Shown: positions 11,001 to 22,241 of the stretch, in pieces
Layout of the letters: the number at the start of each line of letters is the position of its first letter
Numbering within the stretch: position 1 is the stretch's first letter
Translations under genes and position numbers: made by a program
Notes under the pieces: model-generated
What the model was told of the DNA's origin: nothing
Seen by the model: the letters and a program-made list of their open reading frames with translations, nothing else
Database searches by the model: none
From: Quercus robur
Taxonomy: Eukaryota > Streptophyta > Magnoliopsida > Fagales > Fagaceae
Direction: 5' to 3'
Assembly: GCF_932294415.1 (NCBI RefSeq)
Contig: NC_065543.1
Location: 263,476-327,475 of the forward strand
Length of the DNA: 64,000 bases

Positions 11001-14000
11001 GAATAGTCCTTGCCCTATGCTTAGATTGGTTGGTTGTGATAATCTTTCATTGTTCTAAATCTCTTAGATGCTATTTAAATAATTTGTGGTGGACTTCCAA
11101 CAAGCTCTATTTCAAATGGTATCTTCTTTTATAGGAGCATGGTATAAAGTAAAACCATGGGTTAGATTGGGCATATCTTTTTGGTTCTGTGATAATCTTT
11201 CATTTTTAAATCTCTTAGATGTTATTCAAATAATTTGTGGTGGACTTCCAACAAGCTCTATCTCAATGGTATCTTCTCCTCTTATAGCACCAAGGTAGAA
11301 AGTAAGGTCATGGGTACATGTCCCATTGGTTGCATGTAATTACCAAAAAAGAAGTGGTGGACCTATATTGCTTTTCAATTGTCATTAGCTTTGATGCATC
11401 AAGATTTATTACTGTTTCAAAGTTCCGCACCTAGTTATATATCCTTTTTAGTCGCATAGGCCCATTGAGTTTATGGGGCCTACAGCTGGAGATGGCTAAT
11501 TTAATATCTATTCCATTGCTCTTACACCATCTTTTGGCTTCTGCAGAGGGTCCAGTGCTTGAAGAAGAAATTTTATTTCCACTTTCAAGATTATGTAGAC
11601 TTGATTATATGGAAGGTAGGTTATTGGCTCTCATTGTATACATGTTTGTGTGACTGTTTTGGAAAATTACTTAAAAGTGAGCATTACCTGCATATCTTCC
11701 TTATACCATCTTTCTCAAATATGTTGAACAAGTTTTATTGTGCACATCAAATTTGGCTAATAACAAGTTGTTTATACACAACTCTTGGACAGGTACAATT
11801 CTTGGACCGGCACCACCTGCTAATCAAATTTGGTAGTGTAGAGGGAGTGGTGAGGCTTTCTTCTCCTTTTTGGCATTTTGGTTTACAATGACTTAAACCT
11901 ACTGCCTTTCTTCACATGCTTCCAAATAATTCAGGGATAATATAACAGGACTGCTCTAGGGAATGAGCCTTCGAATCACTGTAGTTGGACTTTACTTTGG
12001 TCTCCCTAGATAAGACCACAGCTTGATATTACTTAAGAGATGTGTTTATGATGGTTATTTATCTCATTCTTTATGATTTGAATTCATCGAATTTTTCATC
12101 TGTAGAATTTTATTGTTGGTATTACCTTAATTCCATTGATCGAATTATGGTGGATGGAGAATTGACTTTGGATCCGGAAGCTATAGTGGAGTGTATTTCT
12201 TGCTTTTATAGGCAGCTCTATTCTGAAACTGTGGCTCATAGACCTGTTCTAGATGATGTGGACTTCTCTATCATCTCTAAGGTAGATGCACTGTGGCTAG
12301 AGAGGCCATTTGGCCTGAATGGTTTTTCCATGGCTTTCTTCCAGTCTTGTTGGAGTGTTTTGAAGGCAGAAATTATGGTAGTGTTTCAGAATTTTCATTC
12401 TTAGGCTGTGTTTGAGAAGAGTCTTAATGCTTCTTTTCTTGCCCTTATTCCTCAAAAAGTTGTTGCTATGGAGGTCAAGGATTTTAGGCCAATTAGTCTA
12501 CTTGGTGGGATCTACAAGATTATTTCTAAGGTGTTGGCTAATCAGTTTCAAAGGGTGGCATATGGGCTTTATTTCAGATTCTCATAATGCTTTTGTGAAG
12601 GGTAGACAAATTTTGGATTATGTTTTAATTGCTTCAAAATGTATTGATAGTAGATTGAGGTGAGGGATTCCAGAGGTGTTGTGTAAGTTGGATGTGGAGA
12701 AGGCATATGATCATGTGAATTGGGGTTTTTTAATGTATATGCTTCAGTGGTGTGGTTTTTTAGAAAAATGGAGAAAAGTAATAATGTGTTGCATTTCAAC
12801 TGTCAAATTTTCCATTTTGCTTAATGGTAGCCCATCTGATTTCTTTGGAAGTTCTAGGGGGATTCGACAAGGGGACCCCTTATTTCCGTTGCTTTTTTAT
12901 ATTGTTATGGAGGCGTTGAGTCATATGTTAGATGTGGCTGCAACTGCTGGACAGCTTTTGGGTTTCTCTGTAGGCAATACAGCTAGTTCTTCGATGATGG
13001 TGTCTCATTTGTTATTTGCGGATGACACTCTTATTTTTTGTCATGCTGACCCTAATCAGTTAGTTATCTTGAGGGCAATTCTGACCAAATTTGAGGAGGT
13101 ATCAGGTCTAAGAATTAATTTGGGGAAATCTGAGTTGGTTCCGGTTGGAGTGGTGCATAATATGGATGTTTAGGTGGGGCTGTTAAGGTGTAAGCAATCT
13201 TCCCTTCCTTTGAAATATTTGGGCCTTCCCCTAGGTGCTAAATTTAAGGAATTGACTATTTGGAATCCTATATTGGAGAAGATGGAACGAAGATTAGCAG
13301 GTTGGAAGAGGCTATATTTATCTAAGGGGGTTAAGGTAACTCTTATTAAAAGCTCTCTCTCCTCTTTACCTACTTATTATCTTTCCATTCTTCTTATTCT
13401 TGGGAAGGTGGCTAATTGTATGGAGAAATTGCAGAAAGATTTTCTTTGGAGTGGAATTAGTGGCGAATCTAAATTACACCTGGTAAAATGGGCTAAGATT
13501 TGTAAGCCTATGTAGGTTGGGGGGCTTGGTATAAGACGATTGAGGAATTTTAACTCTACCTTGTTGGGAAAATGGTTGTGGAGGTATGACATGGAGACAG
13601 ATGCTCTGTGGAGGAGGGTTATAGAGGCGAAATATGAGAATGTTTGGGGTGGTTGGTGCACTAAAAAGGTGTCAAGTGCTTATGGTGTTAGCCTATGGAG
13701 ATTTATTAGAAGTGGCTGGTTGAACTTTTCAAAACTCCTTAGGTATGATGTGGGTGAATTTTGGAAGCATGTGTGGTGTGGGGATTGTACCCTTCAAGAG
13801 GCTTTTCTGGAACTCTATTGTATTAGTAGGGCAAGGGAATCTTTAGAGGTGGAGGTTATTTGTTGGTCTGATGGGAGGTTTCATATGGATGTTCAATTTC
13901 GTCATCCACCACAAGATTGGGAGCGAGAAGTTTTTGATCTGTTTATAAATATGGTCTATTCTTCAACTGTGTGGGGTATTGGTCTTGACCAGTTTTGTTG

Positions 14001-14624
14001 GAAGCTAGCAAGGAATAGTGGTTTTGCGGTTAGAGGATTTTATCTTTCTTTTTACCCTCCTACCCTCTTATCTTTTCATTTCCTTGGAGAATGATGTGGC
14101 AATTGAAGGTTCCTTCAAGGGTAGCTTTCTTTTCTTGGCCTGCCTCCTTAGGTAAGATTTTAACTACCAACAACCTTCTCAAAAGGCATATTCTTTTGTT
14201 TGATTGGTGTTATATGTGTAAGAGTTGTGGGGAATCAGTGGATTACCTTCTTCTTCATTGCCCCATAGCTTGTGAGTTGTGGTCTTTGGTGTTCTGCCTG
14301 TTTGGAATTCACTGGGTTATGCCGCACAAGGTCATTGAGTTGTTTAAGTCTTGGTAAGGTAAGTTTGGACAGCATTGCAACATAGACTTTTGCAGACTTG
14401 TGCTACATTGTTTGATGTGGTGTATTTGGCACGAGAGAAATGCTCAAGGTTTTGAGGGATGTGAACGTTCTATGCTAGAGACTAAGTCTTTCTTCTTGCA
14501 AACTCTCCCTAATTGGAGTCACTTTGTCTCATTTTTCTTGTTTTTCCCTTCCTGTTTTACTTGAGCGATGTAATTTTGGTTTTTGATTTTTGCCCTCGTA
14601 GTACATCCCTAATGTACTCAGGTT

Positions 14625-14655
<31 letters not shown>

Positions 14656-16627
14656 AAATTTTTATGTTACCTATAAAAAAAAAAAATCAGCAACTATATT
14701 AACCTTCAACCAACCTTTTTGTTACGTCACAAATAAACTATTTAAGAAGAGAACTACCTCCATAATGAATGGGTATTTTGACTTCCATTGAAATTTTGGC
14801 TTGAAACATCTTAGTTCTAGCCTTCTTTTCTTAGTCTTTTGGGTAAATCATTTTTGAGAATAGGTTGATTAGTAAGAGATCCTTTGATGATTTAGCTGCT
14901 GCTTATATATGCAAGACATTTTTTTATTTCATGTTTCTTAGTGCTGAAAAATAAATCTTAAATTGATAAATTTGTAGCACCTCTCCAAAAGAATTTTTTG
15001 GATTTTGTGAAAATGTCAATATTGATCCCATGAATTCCAGTCGGTTCCTTTTTGTTCTCATGTCATCTAGTCTCTAGCCTAAACACTGGCTAGTTTAGCT
15101 TATAATGTTCATGATGGCTCTTGGAGCTTTCAAGTGGTGGCCACTCCGGTTAACAGAATGGCGAAGCTTATTAAGTAGTTGTAGATTCTTATAAATGAAT
15201 ATGGGTTATTTATATTTAACTTTTACTTTCTTGGTTAGAATATGCATTGTGCTCATTATTGGAAAATGTTCAAAATATGTCTAATGGTTTTACTTCTTTG
15301 AACCTCCTTCAGGTATCACGAAATGCCGATCAGCACCCTGCTTTTTTCGCTGTATATAACATGGAGACCACTGAAATTGTTGCATTTTATCAGGTAACTT
15401 CAGTGGCTGTCTCTTATGTTTTGTACTCCAAATTTTGGGACTAAGGCTTTGTTGTTGTATTTATACATTTTGTAGAATTCTGCAGAGGACCTATATCATT
15501 TGTTTGAGCAGTATTGCGACCACTTCCACTCAACATCAAGAAATTCTTTGTATATGAATTTCATATCATCTCACTCAAATAATATTCATGCTCTGGAGCA
15601 ACTAAGATCCATAAAAAATAAAGCAACCAGCTCTTCACAGGTGAAATTTTCATATGCAGCTCTTGTTACACGTAAATATTTTTATATTTTATGTTTATAA
15701 GGTTGTCCAAGATTAAGGCTTTGTTGTTGTTATTGTATGTTTATTAGGCATGATAAGAAGGTTGATGTATGGCTCCGTCATTGCATACTCCATGTAACTT
15801 TGTTGTATTAACCTCATATCTCATCAGCCAATGAATTCTGCAGTTTGTAAAGAAGATGCTGGGCTCTTTACCTTTCAGTTGTCAGTCGCAGAGTCCTTCT
15901 CCCTATTTTGACCAATCCCTCTTTCGGTTTGATGAAAAGGTTTGATTCAAAAACTGTTGTTTTCTTTCCTTTCTCTGTGCTATTACATACCCAGTACTTG
16001 TTTTTTAATGGCATGCTGTGAATGCTCTTTTGAATGACAAGCCAGAAAGTGACTGAAAGCTGACCATCAAACTAACCAACTTCTTTTGTTATTTTCTCAC
16101 CCTCAGTTGCTACTGTGCAATTTGTCATTATGCCATCTGAAACTCTTACCATTATCTCATGTTTTTTGGTCCACTGTTGCAGCTGATATCTGCAACCGAC
16201 CGGCATAGACCGTCAACAGACCATCCCATCAAGTTCATTTTAAGAAGACCCCCATGTTCCCTCAAATTTAAGATCAAACTAGGTATATGTCTTTACCTTT
16301 TAGTATCTTCAAAAAACAAAACAAAACAAAATGGTCTCAGCGATGGTTGAATTCCATGATCATTAATTCACACGTTGTTTCTTCCAACATGAGCTTCTGC
16401 TTGTGTTATTAAGGTTGACCTTTAATTCCTTTGCTCAGTTGAGTTTTGAAGCATGCATGATAACTATGCTCTGGTTTTTTTAATTAGGTCCCGAAGCTGG
16501 TAGCGCGGATGGTCGGACAAAAAAGATTTCTTCATTCCTGTTCCATCCATTTTTACCCCTTGCTCTCTCTTTTCAGTATACTTCGTCCTCACAGCCATCA
16601 GTTGTGAATATTCATTTCCGAAGATGA
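3743..16627 (+). CDS. DET1: DET1, de-etiolated 1 (light-signalling repressor), 11 coding exons
   Basis: Exons: 3743-3814, 6036-6463, 6583-6811, 7453-7626, 11547-11615, 11793-11849, 15313-15393, 15476-15640, 15844-15939, 16183-16282, 16488-16627; joined length 1611 nt, 536 aa (Arabidopsis DET1 is about 543). The frame is continuous and I recognise DET1 throughout: [11 protein letters not shown] near residue 28, [119 protein letters not shown], and a C terminus ending [11 protein letters not shown]1 is a nuclear protein that works with COP10 and DDB1 (CDD complex, CUL4 ligases) to repress light responses in darkness. The donor after exon 3 is CAG|GCAAGT, a GC-AG intron; donors after exons 4 and 9 are weak. 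Introns 4 (3.9 kb) and 6 (3.5 kb) are enlarged by LINEs. Nothing in the coding sequence looks broken. Confidence 0.95.
4152..4507 (+). mobile_element. 3' end of an L1-like LINE in DET1 intron 1
   Basis: A 5'-truncated LINE tail. The translation from about 4223 ([12 protein letters not shown], then [11 protein letters not shown]) matches the C-terminal end of plant L1-like ORF2 proteins. It is followed by a non-coding tail with AATAAATC and a short run CCTATAAAAAAAG at 4496-4508. It has the same orientation as DET1. It lacks endonuclease and reverse transcriptase and cannot move by itself. Confidence 0.7.
4745..4852 (+). mobile_element. tRNA-derived SINE (family B)
   Basis: The head has an A-box-like TAGCTCAAATGG and the body a B-box-like GATTCAAGACC, followed by a tail ACCAATAAAAAC. 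Related copies with the same order of motifs occur near 11248 and 26900 on the plus strand and at 38890-38990 on the minus strand, so this is a family and not a chance match. It lies in DET1 intron 1. Confidence 0.6.
5031..5718. mobile_element. Solo LTR of an LTR retrotransposon, inside a (TA)n tract
   Basis: The 688-bp block starts TGTGGGG and ends CCCCTACA (TG...CA with short inverted ends), is flanked on both sides by TATAT, and splits a TA microsatellite (5001-5030 and 5719-5728). No internal coding region is present, so it is a fossil solo LTR. The superfamily is not determined. It lies in DET1 intron 1. Confidence 0.7.
8094..8190 (+). mobile_element. tRNA-derived SINE (family A) with 19-bp target duplications
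   Basis: The element carries TAGCTCAATTG (A box) and GGGTTCAAATC (B box). It is flanked by ACTATCTATAATAGTGAAT (8075-8093) and the same sequence with one change (8191-8209). This is clear target-site duplication, so the boundaries are well defined. A related copy lies at 47536-47642 on the minus strand. The host site is DET1 intron 4. Confidence 0.8.
8297..8555. repeat. Inverted repeat, about 40-bp arms
   Basis: The arm near 8297-8342 (AAGTCCATCAAAATCAATTA, then GGTCAAATTTGGTGTC) recurs inverted near 8514-8555 (GACGCCAAATTTGACC, then AATCGATTTTG-like sequence through GGACTT) with a few mismatches, separated by about 170 bp. It may be a decayed fold-back element. It lies in DET1 intron 4. Confidence 0.55.
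8883..9255. mobile_element. MITE with 24-bp terminal inverted repeats
   Basis: The left end reads GAAGGCTAAAATGCAAAACC and the right end is its reverse complement; 23 of 24 terminal bases pair. The 373-bp interior has no ORF. Subterminal motifs around AGTTCTCTAAC are also inverted. I do not see a clean target duplication, so the superfamily (Mutator-like is possible) stays open. It lies in DET1 intron 4. Confidence 0.75.
9301..10478 (-). mobile_element. L1-like LINE, 5'-truncated, antisense in DET1 intron 4
   Basis: On the minus strand the pieces [20 protein letters not shown] (10089-10277), [17 protein letters not shown] and [12 protein letters not shown] (9823-10035) belong to the C-terminal, zinc-binding (zf-RVT) part of a plant L1-like ORF2. 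The poly-A end appears as a T run at 9301-9314, marking the 3' end. Only about 1.2 kb of the 3' part is present. It is the same family as the copies at 12.1-14.7 kb and 56-63 kb. Confidence 0.8.
11024..11347 (+). repeat. Tandem duplication (~150 bp) containing SINE-like sequence
   Basis: The core TTTGTGGTGGACTTCCAACA occurs at about 11079-11098 and again at about 11232-11251, in each case preceded by GATAATCTTTCATT and TCTTAGATG and followed by AGCTCTAT, then GGTATCTTCT. The second unit runs on into a family-B SINE-like body (GGTCATGGGTACATGTCCCA) and tail. It is in DET1 intron 4, some 200 bp upstream of exon 5. Confidence 0.7.
12110..14686 (+). mobile_element. L1-like LINE, 5'-truncated, sense in DET1 intron 6
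   Basis: It begins within ORF2 between endonuclease and reverse transcriptase (about 12150-12300, ALWLERPFG). The reverse transcriptase follows: [14 protein letters not shown] (12.69 kb), [10 protein letters not shown] (12.85 kb) and the catalytic [11 protein letters not shown] with FADD at 13015-13026. Next come [20 protein letters not shown] (13.26 kb) and a zf-RVT region with [11 protein letters not shown] (14.2 kb). Several stops and frame changes split ORF2 (for example TGA at 12661, TAG at 13171 and 13513). The 3' end has a T run and the tail CCTATAAAAAAAAAAAA ending at 14686. It is a dead copy of the same family as 9.3-10.5 kb. Confidence 0.9.
15433..15742 (+). repeat. Two short RTE-LINE tail-like fragments
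   Basis: TTTTGGGACTAAGGCTTTG with GTTGTTG follows at about 15433-15460, and AAGGCTTTGTTGTTGTTATT occurs at about 15715-15735. Both have the same sense as DET1 and resemble the end of plant RTE elements (see 1527-2044). They lie on either side of DET1 exon 8 and could be remnants of separate insertions. They are very short, so chance similarity in TG-rich introns is possible. Confidence 0.4.
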
Positions 16628-17668
16628 AGATTCTATAAATCTCGTTGGCTGATTGCTCCAAGTTGTGACAACAACCTTGAATGAGATTCTACTCTAGGTT
16701 AGATATATTCAGCAAAGTTAAATTTATTTTAGTAGTTGTATAATAATGCACATTCAACGTTGTACACACGAAGCACTTACCCATAACAATACATTCACGA
16801 CTTTGTAACATTGCAATGAGCATTAACAAGCAAAAGTAACTACTCATTATTGGCTTAGGAAATTCTCCCTGAGATTCGATATATAGGTAGTGCCTTATAT
16901 TAATGTTTTCACAAAAGAAAAAGAACAGATGCAATATATAAATGTTGCTGATTGGAATTTGCAACCATCTGATTCTCACTTTCTTTCTCACTCTTGACTT
17001 GCACCCGTTCTTTTTCTCATTTCTCCAGTCAATGTCTTATAAGGGAAGGTTAAACCTATGCGAAAATAATGCCTGTTAAAGTCTAGATTTTTTCAACATT
17101 GCCATGAGCATTAACACTAGTTATTTTGAGAGGTACAAAACTATTTCTGACTAACTTGACTATGTCCGGGGCAATAGTTTTTTTTTTTTTTTTTTCTAAC
17201 TAACATTTTTATTTACAATTGTTCAAGTCTCATTTTTTGTTCTATGTAAGATTATAATTTAACAAATAAACTTTCAGTGGAAAGCTACATCTAAACACAG
17301 TTAGAGCAGATTCTCCCAGATAATCCATATAGGTTGTGCAATGCCTTAAAATTCTCAAATAATAAACAATAACGATAGGAAGAAGGGTGAATGAGAAAGT
17401 GTTTTAGCTTACCACGTTATATTACACAATTGTCTGCCTTCCATATGTTGATACCTATATTTTAATGTTATCAGGTCAACAAATAAAGTCCCAAGCCCAG
17501 TAGAGAAAGTCCAAAAAGAGCAAGGAAAAAAGGTCATGAAGTGCCTATCCGGCCAACGTCCTGACCGAGTCGGCTAAGTAACCAAAGAAAAGGTCTCACT
17601 GTAGAATACCTTAGGATGAGGTTATTGTCTTTGAATACACGGCAGCTTTCCGGCAATGGTGCCAAAAT
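16628..17668. other. DET1 3' region and intergenic spacer
   Basis: The DET1 3' untranslated region starts here; AT-rich sequence near 16700-16750 could hold its polyadenylation site, but no canonical AATAAA is obvious. The remainder is AT-rich spacer. I see no gene. Confidence 0.5.
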
Positions 17669-18500
17669 TGCTTGCTCAAGTGTAAGAAATTGTAGCAATA
17701 TAATTCTTAGAATACCTAGGTCGAACCACAAGGAATAAGGTGATTCAAAGACAATGTAATCAAACAAAAGTTGGATGTAGAAAAAGAGTAATTTTTCTTT
17801 GTGATTGTAAACAAGAATAATAATAATAACTTATTTAAATCAGTAATATAAATACAAGGACATTGAGGTGTTTCCCTATATCGATATAAAATTCTTTATA
17901 ATCTAAAAAGAAATAAATTTCATAATTGATTTTTTTAGACAATGAAAAACCTATGATTAAGTTGAATTGAGACAATTCAAGAACACATTGTAACCTAGAT
18001 TGACAATACAAGTAGAATAGTTTCTAGAAAAACACATTCACTTTAAAACCTAATTTCTATTTAAAACTATGAGAAATTCATTTAAACAATGAGAAAATAT
18101 GATTGAACTTATTAAAAGCATGGAAGAACTTATACATAAAGAGAAATCTTATTGAACAATCAAATATGTTGTCATCTCAAAGCTTAGGATGAATCACAAT
18201 GAATTATCATACATTATAAAAGAAACATAACTCCTAGCCCTAGTTGAAAGCTTAGGCTGCCATGAGAGAACAAGAAAATACAAGCTTTGTGTTCTCCCAA
18301 TTTGTTTCCCACAGCCCACATTAAAACCTAACCAAAAAGAAATCAAAGAAAATAAAACTCAACTATTTAATTTCTGTCTAGATTTTCAATAGCAACTTGC
18401 CGGTAACTTTAAGCCTTCAAAAAGTGTGAAATTCGGAAAACTCAAAACTACAAAATTGTAGGGCTTGAAGTCACAGCCCGTCTGACCTTGTGTTGATTGG
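17669..18500 (-). mobile_element. LTR remnant of a Ty3/gypsy-like element, inverted
   Basis: Just below 17669 the sequence on the minus strand reads TTTTGGCACCATTGCCGG, the style of primer-binding and leader sequence seen next to the 5' LTR of plant gypsy elements. The adjacent block at higher coordinates would be the LTR and includes GTCGAACCACAAGG, a phrase often met in such LTRs. No coding region was recognised. It is a fossil fragment; the outer boundary is uncertain. Confidence 0.4.
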
Positions 18501-18606
18501 ATTTTGGGGAAAGAGGTAAGTCCAAAATATTGATCAGTATTCTAATTTTTCCTTTTCAGATTATACCTTCATGATTTCTTTTTTAAATATAAATTTTTCA
18601 AAAGTA

Positions 18607-18756
18607 ATGCTAGGACCACAACTTTTGTCACAATTTTTGCCAAGACTTGCTCAGATGGCAAGTTATGAGTGGTGGTGTTGTGGACCCATGCTTTTACTCC
18701 ACTACTCATGACTTGCCATGTGAGCAAGTTGTAGCAAAAGTTGTGATCCTAGTATT
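18607..18756. mobile_element. Fold-back MITE, 150 bp
   Basis: The left arm (CTAGGACCACAACTTTTG, then GACTTGCTCAGATGGCAAGT, then ATGAGTGGTGG) is matched inverted by the right arm (CCACTACTCATGACTTGCCA, then GTGAGCAAGT, then CAAAAGTTGTGATCCTAG). Almost the whole element can fold into one hairpin. There is no coding capacity. Confidence 0.8.
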
Positions 18757-19148
18757 TTCCATTTTTCAAACATCGTGCACGTCTCAAGCACTCCAATAGC
18801 ACCTTCTTAGACATTTAAGCATGGTCCTTTAGTTCTTCTTTAATTCTAGTTTGACCACCATTCTCCCACAAACTCTTATAAACTTATTTTTCACATGATC
18901 TTTGAAAATATATAATTACACACAATAAATGGTATTTTATTCAAGAAATTATGTAAAGATAAATAATAAGGACTAATGCAAATCATAATTTAATTATACA
19001 AATTAAGCATAGTAATAAGGATATAATGCCCGAATAGATATATAATAAATATACATTTTAAGACGTTATTAACATTTTTCTTGTCTAAGTTCTATTCTGC
19101 AGGGAACCATCCTGTGTCTGTATATATATGTTGTAGAATACAGTCATT

Positions 19149-19912
<764 letters not shown>

Positions 19913-19917
19913 TCATT

Positions 19918-20858
19918 AAATACTTATTATTAATATACTAATTTTGTCGTAGGTAACAAATTATAGGGCTATATTTTATTATGGACAAAATTTGTATACA
20001 GTACTTTACATACTATTTCTTAAATATCTTTTCTTTTTAAAAAAAATATTAAACACCTGCCTTATTTGTTTGGAGTGTTTGTTTTGTGTATAGACTACTT
20101 CAGCGGAGCTTATTTTTTTAGGACATATCATGTCCATCCTGCAGAACGAACCAGGCGCAATACCCAACCCAGCCAGCTTTTGTCCAAAGAAGTGTTCGCA
20201 AATATCCTGACGCGTGTACTTTTGAACCAAAAAAAAAAAATCCCTTACACCATCCTACTTTCTAGTTACGGCATGTTTGGTAGAGGAGTTTAAGTAATAT
20301 TGTTTGGATATTTTTGATATACATGTGGGTAAAAAAGTGTGATGAAATTTGTGTAAGATTGTTTAAAATATGAAAGAATATATTTAAGCTAGCTTATCAA
20401 ACAGGGCCTAAGTTCTTCTTATAGTTGACTTTTCATTCATATGCACATAGTTAGAAGTTTTCTAATGATAATAAAATTGGTTCATCAAAAATAATAATAA
20501 TAAAAATAAAATTATTATTACTATTTATTGTGGCTTCCATATGCCATTTTTTATATGTTAGTCATTTATGCATATGTAATGAATTCTGTGATTGAATGCC
20601 ATTAAACAAAATATTTCTCAATATGACGGTGCTATTCCAAGTCAAATAAAACTTTTAAATTCTTAGTTAAAATTTTGAAACTAATGAGTAACGTATTGCT
20701 CCTGCCTAAAATGAATAAAAATATATTTTTTCATTTAAAAAATTATTCATTTTTGTTCTACTTATCCCCTCTTTTTGTGTACAATTTTTCTTATGAATTG
20801 TAATATGTGACTTGAATTTTGAAAATTGATTCAAACTGATTGTTTGGTTACTTTTAAG

Positions 20859-20896
<38 letters not shown>

Positions 20897-20965
20897 AAAA
20901 GTTTATGTTAATTAGCTTTATTTAGTGACAAATTTGTATGTATTTTATTTTTATTTTAATGTATC
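19918..20965. other. AT-rich spacer with a small MITE
   Basis: Outside the MITE at 20270-20408 the stretch is AT-rich, with AAT runs (about 20491-20525) and a TA microsatellite at 20865-20892. I see no gene; the short open frames near 20006-20293 show no recognisable motif. Confidence 0.5.
20270..20408. mobile_element. Small PIF/Harbinger-like MITE
   Basis: The left end GGCATGTTTGGTAGAG and the right end CTTATCAAACAGGGCC are imperfect inverted repeats of the TGTTTGG type common to Tourist/PIF-Harbinger MITEs. The length is 139 bp with no ORF. A target duplication is not clear (TTAC before, TAAG after). Confidence 0.5.
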
Positions 20966-21955
20966 TGTGGGGGGTTTGGGCCCAGAAAATCAGTACCTAC
21001 CGATTTAGCTAAGGCCCAAAATCGGCCCAAGTAGCCAAGTCCAGCCCATAAGAGGGTAATGGACCTTAAACTCGATTGGAGTGAGCTTAGCCCAATAAGA
21101 CATGTATTGGGACAAAGAAATTATCATTCAGGGGAAATCCTATAGTGCTCGGCCTAACATCGATTGATGAGATGGTGAGGAACTGATGAAGAATTGACCA
21201 AACTAAAGTTAGTAGTCGAGAGTTGTTAGTACCTTTAGGGAACTCGCTACTAAACACTATTTGGTGTTTGGAACAAGTTTCAAGAGAATCTTCAGAAGGA
21301 ATGATGATTCCTTGGGATTCTGACGAAAGTGGAAATGCATGTGAATTGGTAAAATAATAATGATTTGTATCCCACTAAAGAGGTACTATATAAGTGGTGG
21401 GAAGACAAACAAGAAGGGGGTTGGAAAAGCATTAGGAAAAAGACTTGGGAAAAACATTGGGATACATTGGGAAACGCAGGGAAAAGAGGGAAAACACACA
21501 AAGGGAAGAGATTGTGAGCAAAAAGAGAGGAAGAAGAACTACTAGAGGGTGAGGTTTGTAGGTTTAGAGGTTATCAGGAAGGATATAGTCTTGACTATTT
21601 GGTTGGTGCTTGGAGCCCTACCTGTAGGATTGCTAGAAAGCCCACAAATAAATAAATTGGGGGCCCAACTCCTTCACCCAGCTTCACAGAAACAGTAGGT
21701 TTGAGGTCTACAATTGGCACTGGGAAAAGAGGGAAAACACACAAAGGGAAGGGATTGTGAGCAAAAAGAGAGGAAGAAGATCAGCTAGAGGGCGAGGTTT
21801 ATAGGTTTAGAGGTTATCAGGAAGTATACAACCTGGACTATCTGGTTGGTGCTTGGAGCCCTACCCGTAGGATTGCTAGAAAGCTCACAAATAAATAGAT
21901 TGAGGGCCCAAATCCTTCACCTAGCTTCACAGGCACAATAGGTTTGGGGTCCACA
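20966..21955. mobile_element. LTR retrotransposon fossil: one LTR plus part of a second
   Basis: An LTR-like block (20966-21712) begins TGTGGGG and ends GGTCTACA. It is followed by ATTGGCACTGGG and then by a second partial copy of the 3' third of the same block (21722-21955, ending GGTCCACA). The shared part includes GGTTGGTGCTTGGAGCCCTA. No coding region remains. It is broken and incomplete; the family is not determined. Confidence 0.65.
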
Positions 21956-22241
21956 ATTATCTTTCCTAAACTTAATTGTATTTGGGTAAATGTACTTGAG
22001 CCTCATTTGCTATTTGGAAAGCTACATTCAGAGTCATCTCGTGACCTCAGGTGACTTGTTACAAGGTTGCAAGTTGCACGATCAATGTATTCTATTTTTT
22101 GGCTACTATGATGATGCTAGCACACGCCCTCACAGCTGTTGTACGTGACTAAGCCTTCAGATAAGGGTCATTGCAAACCCTAGAACATAAGTTGAATATC
22201 GAAGAGGCCACCCCTTGTAAGTAAAGAGAGGGTTTTTGGTT
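21956..22241. other. Spacer between two LTR fossils
   Basis: The stretch holds phrases such as GGAAAGCTACATTCAGAG, which recur in altered form near 24127-24145, suggesting it belongs to an older LTR-related repeat around the one at 22242-23978. I see no gene. Confidence 0.35.

Noticed and set aside
12569-12799. Minus-strand open frame within the LINE at 12-14 kb
   Set aside because: It is antisense to a recognisable reverse transcriptase and has no motif of its own.
20006-20293. Opposed open frames of about 75 codons near 20.1 kb
   Set aside because: Short, overlapping on both strands, no motif, and next to a MITE.
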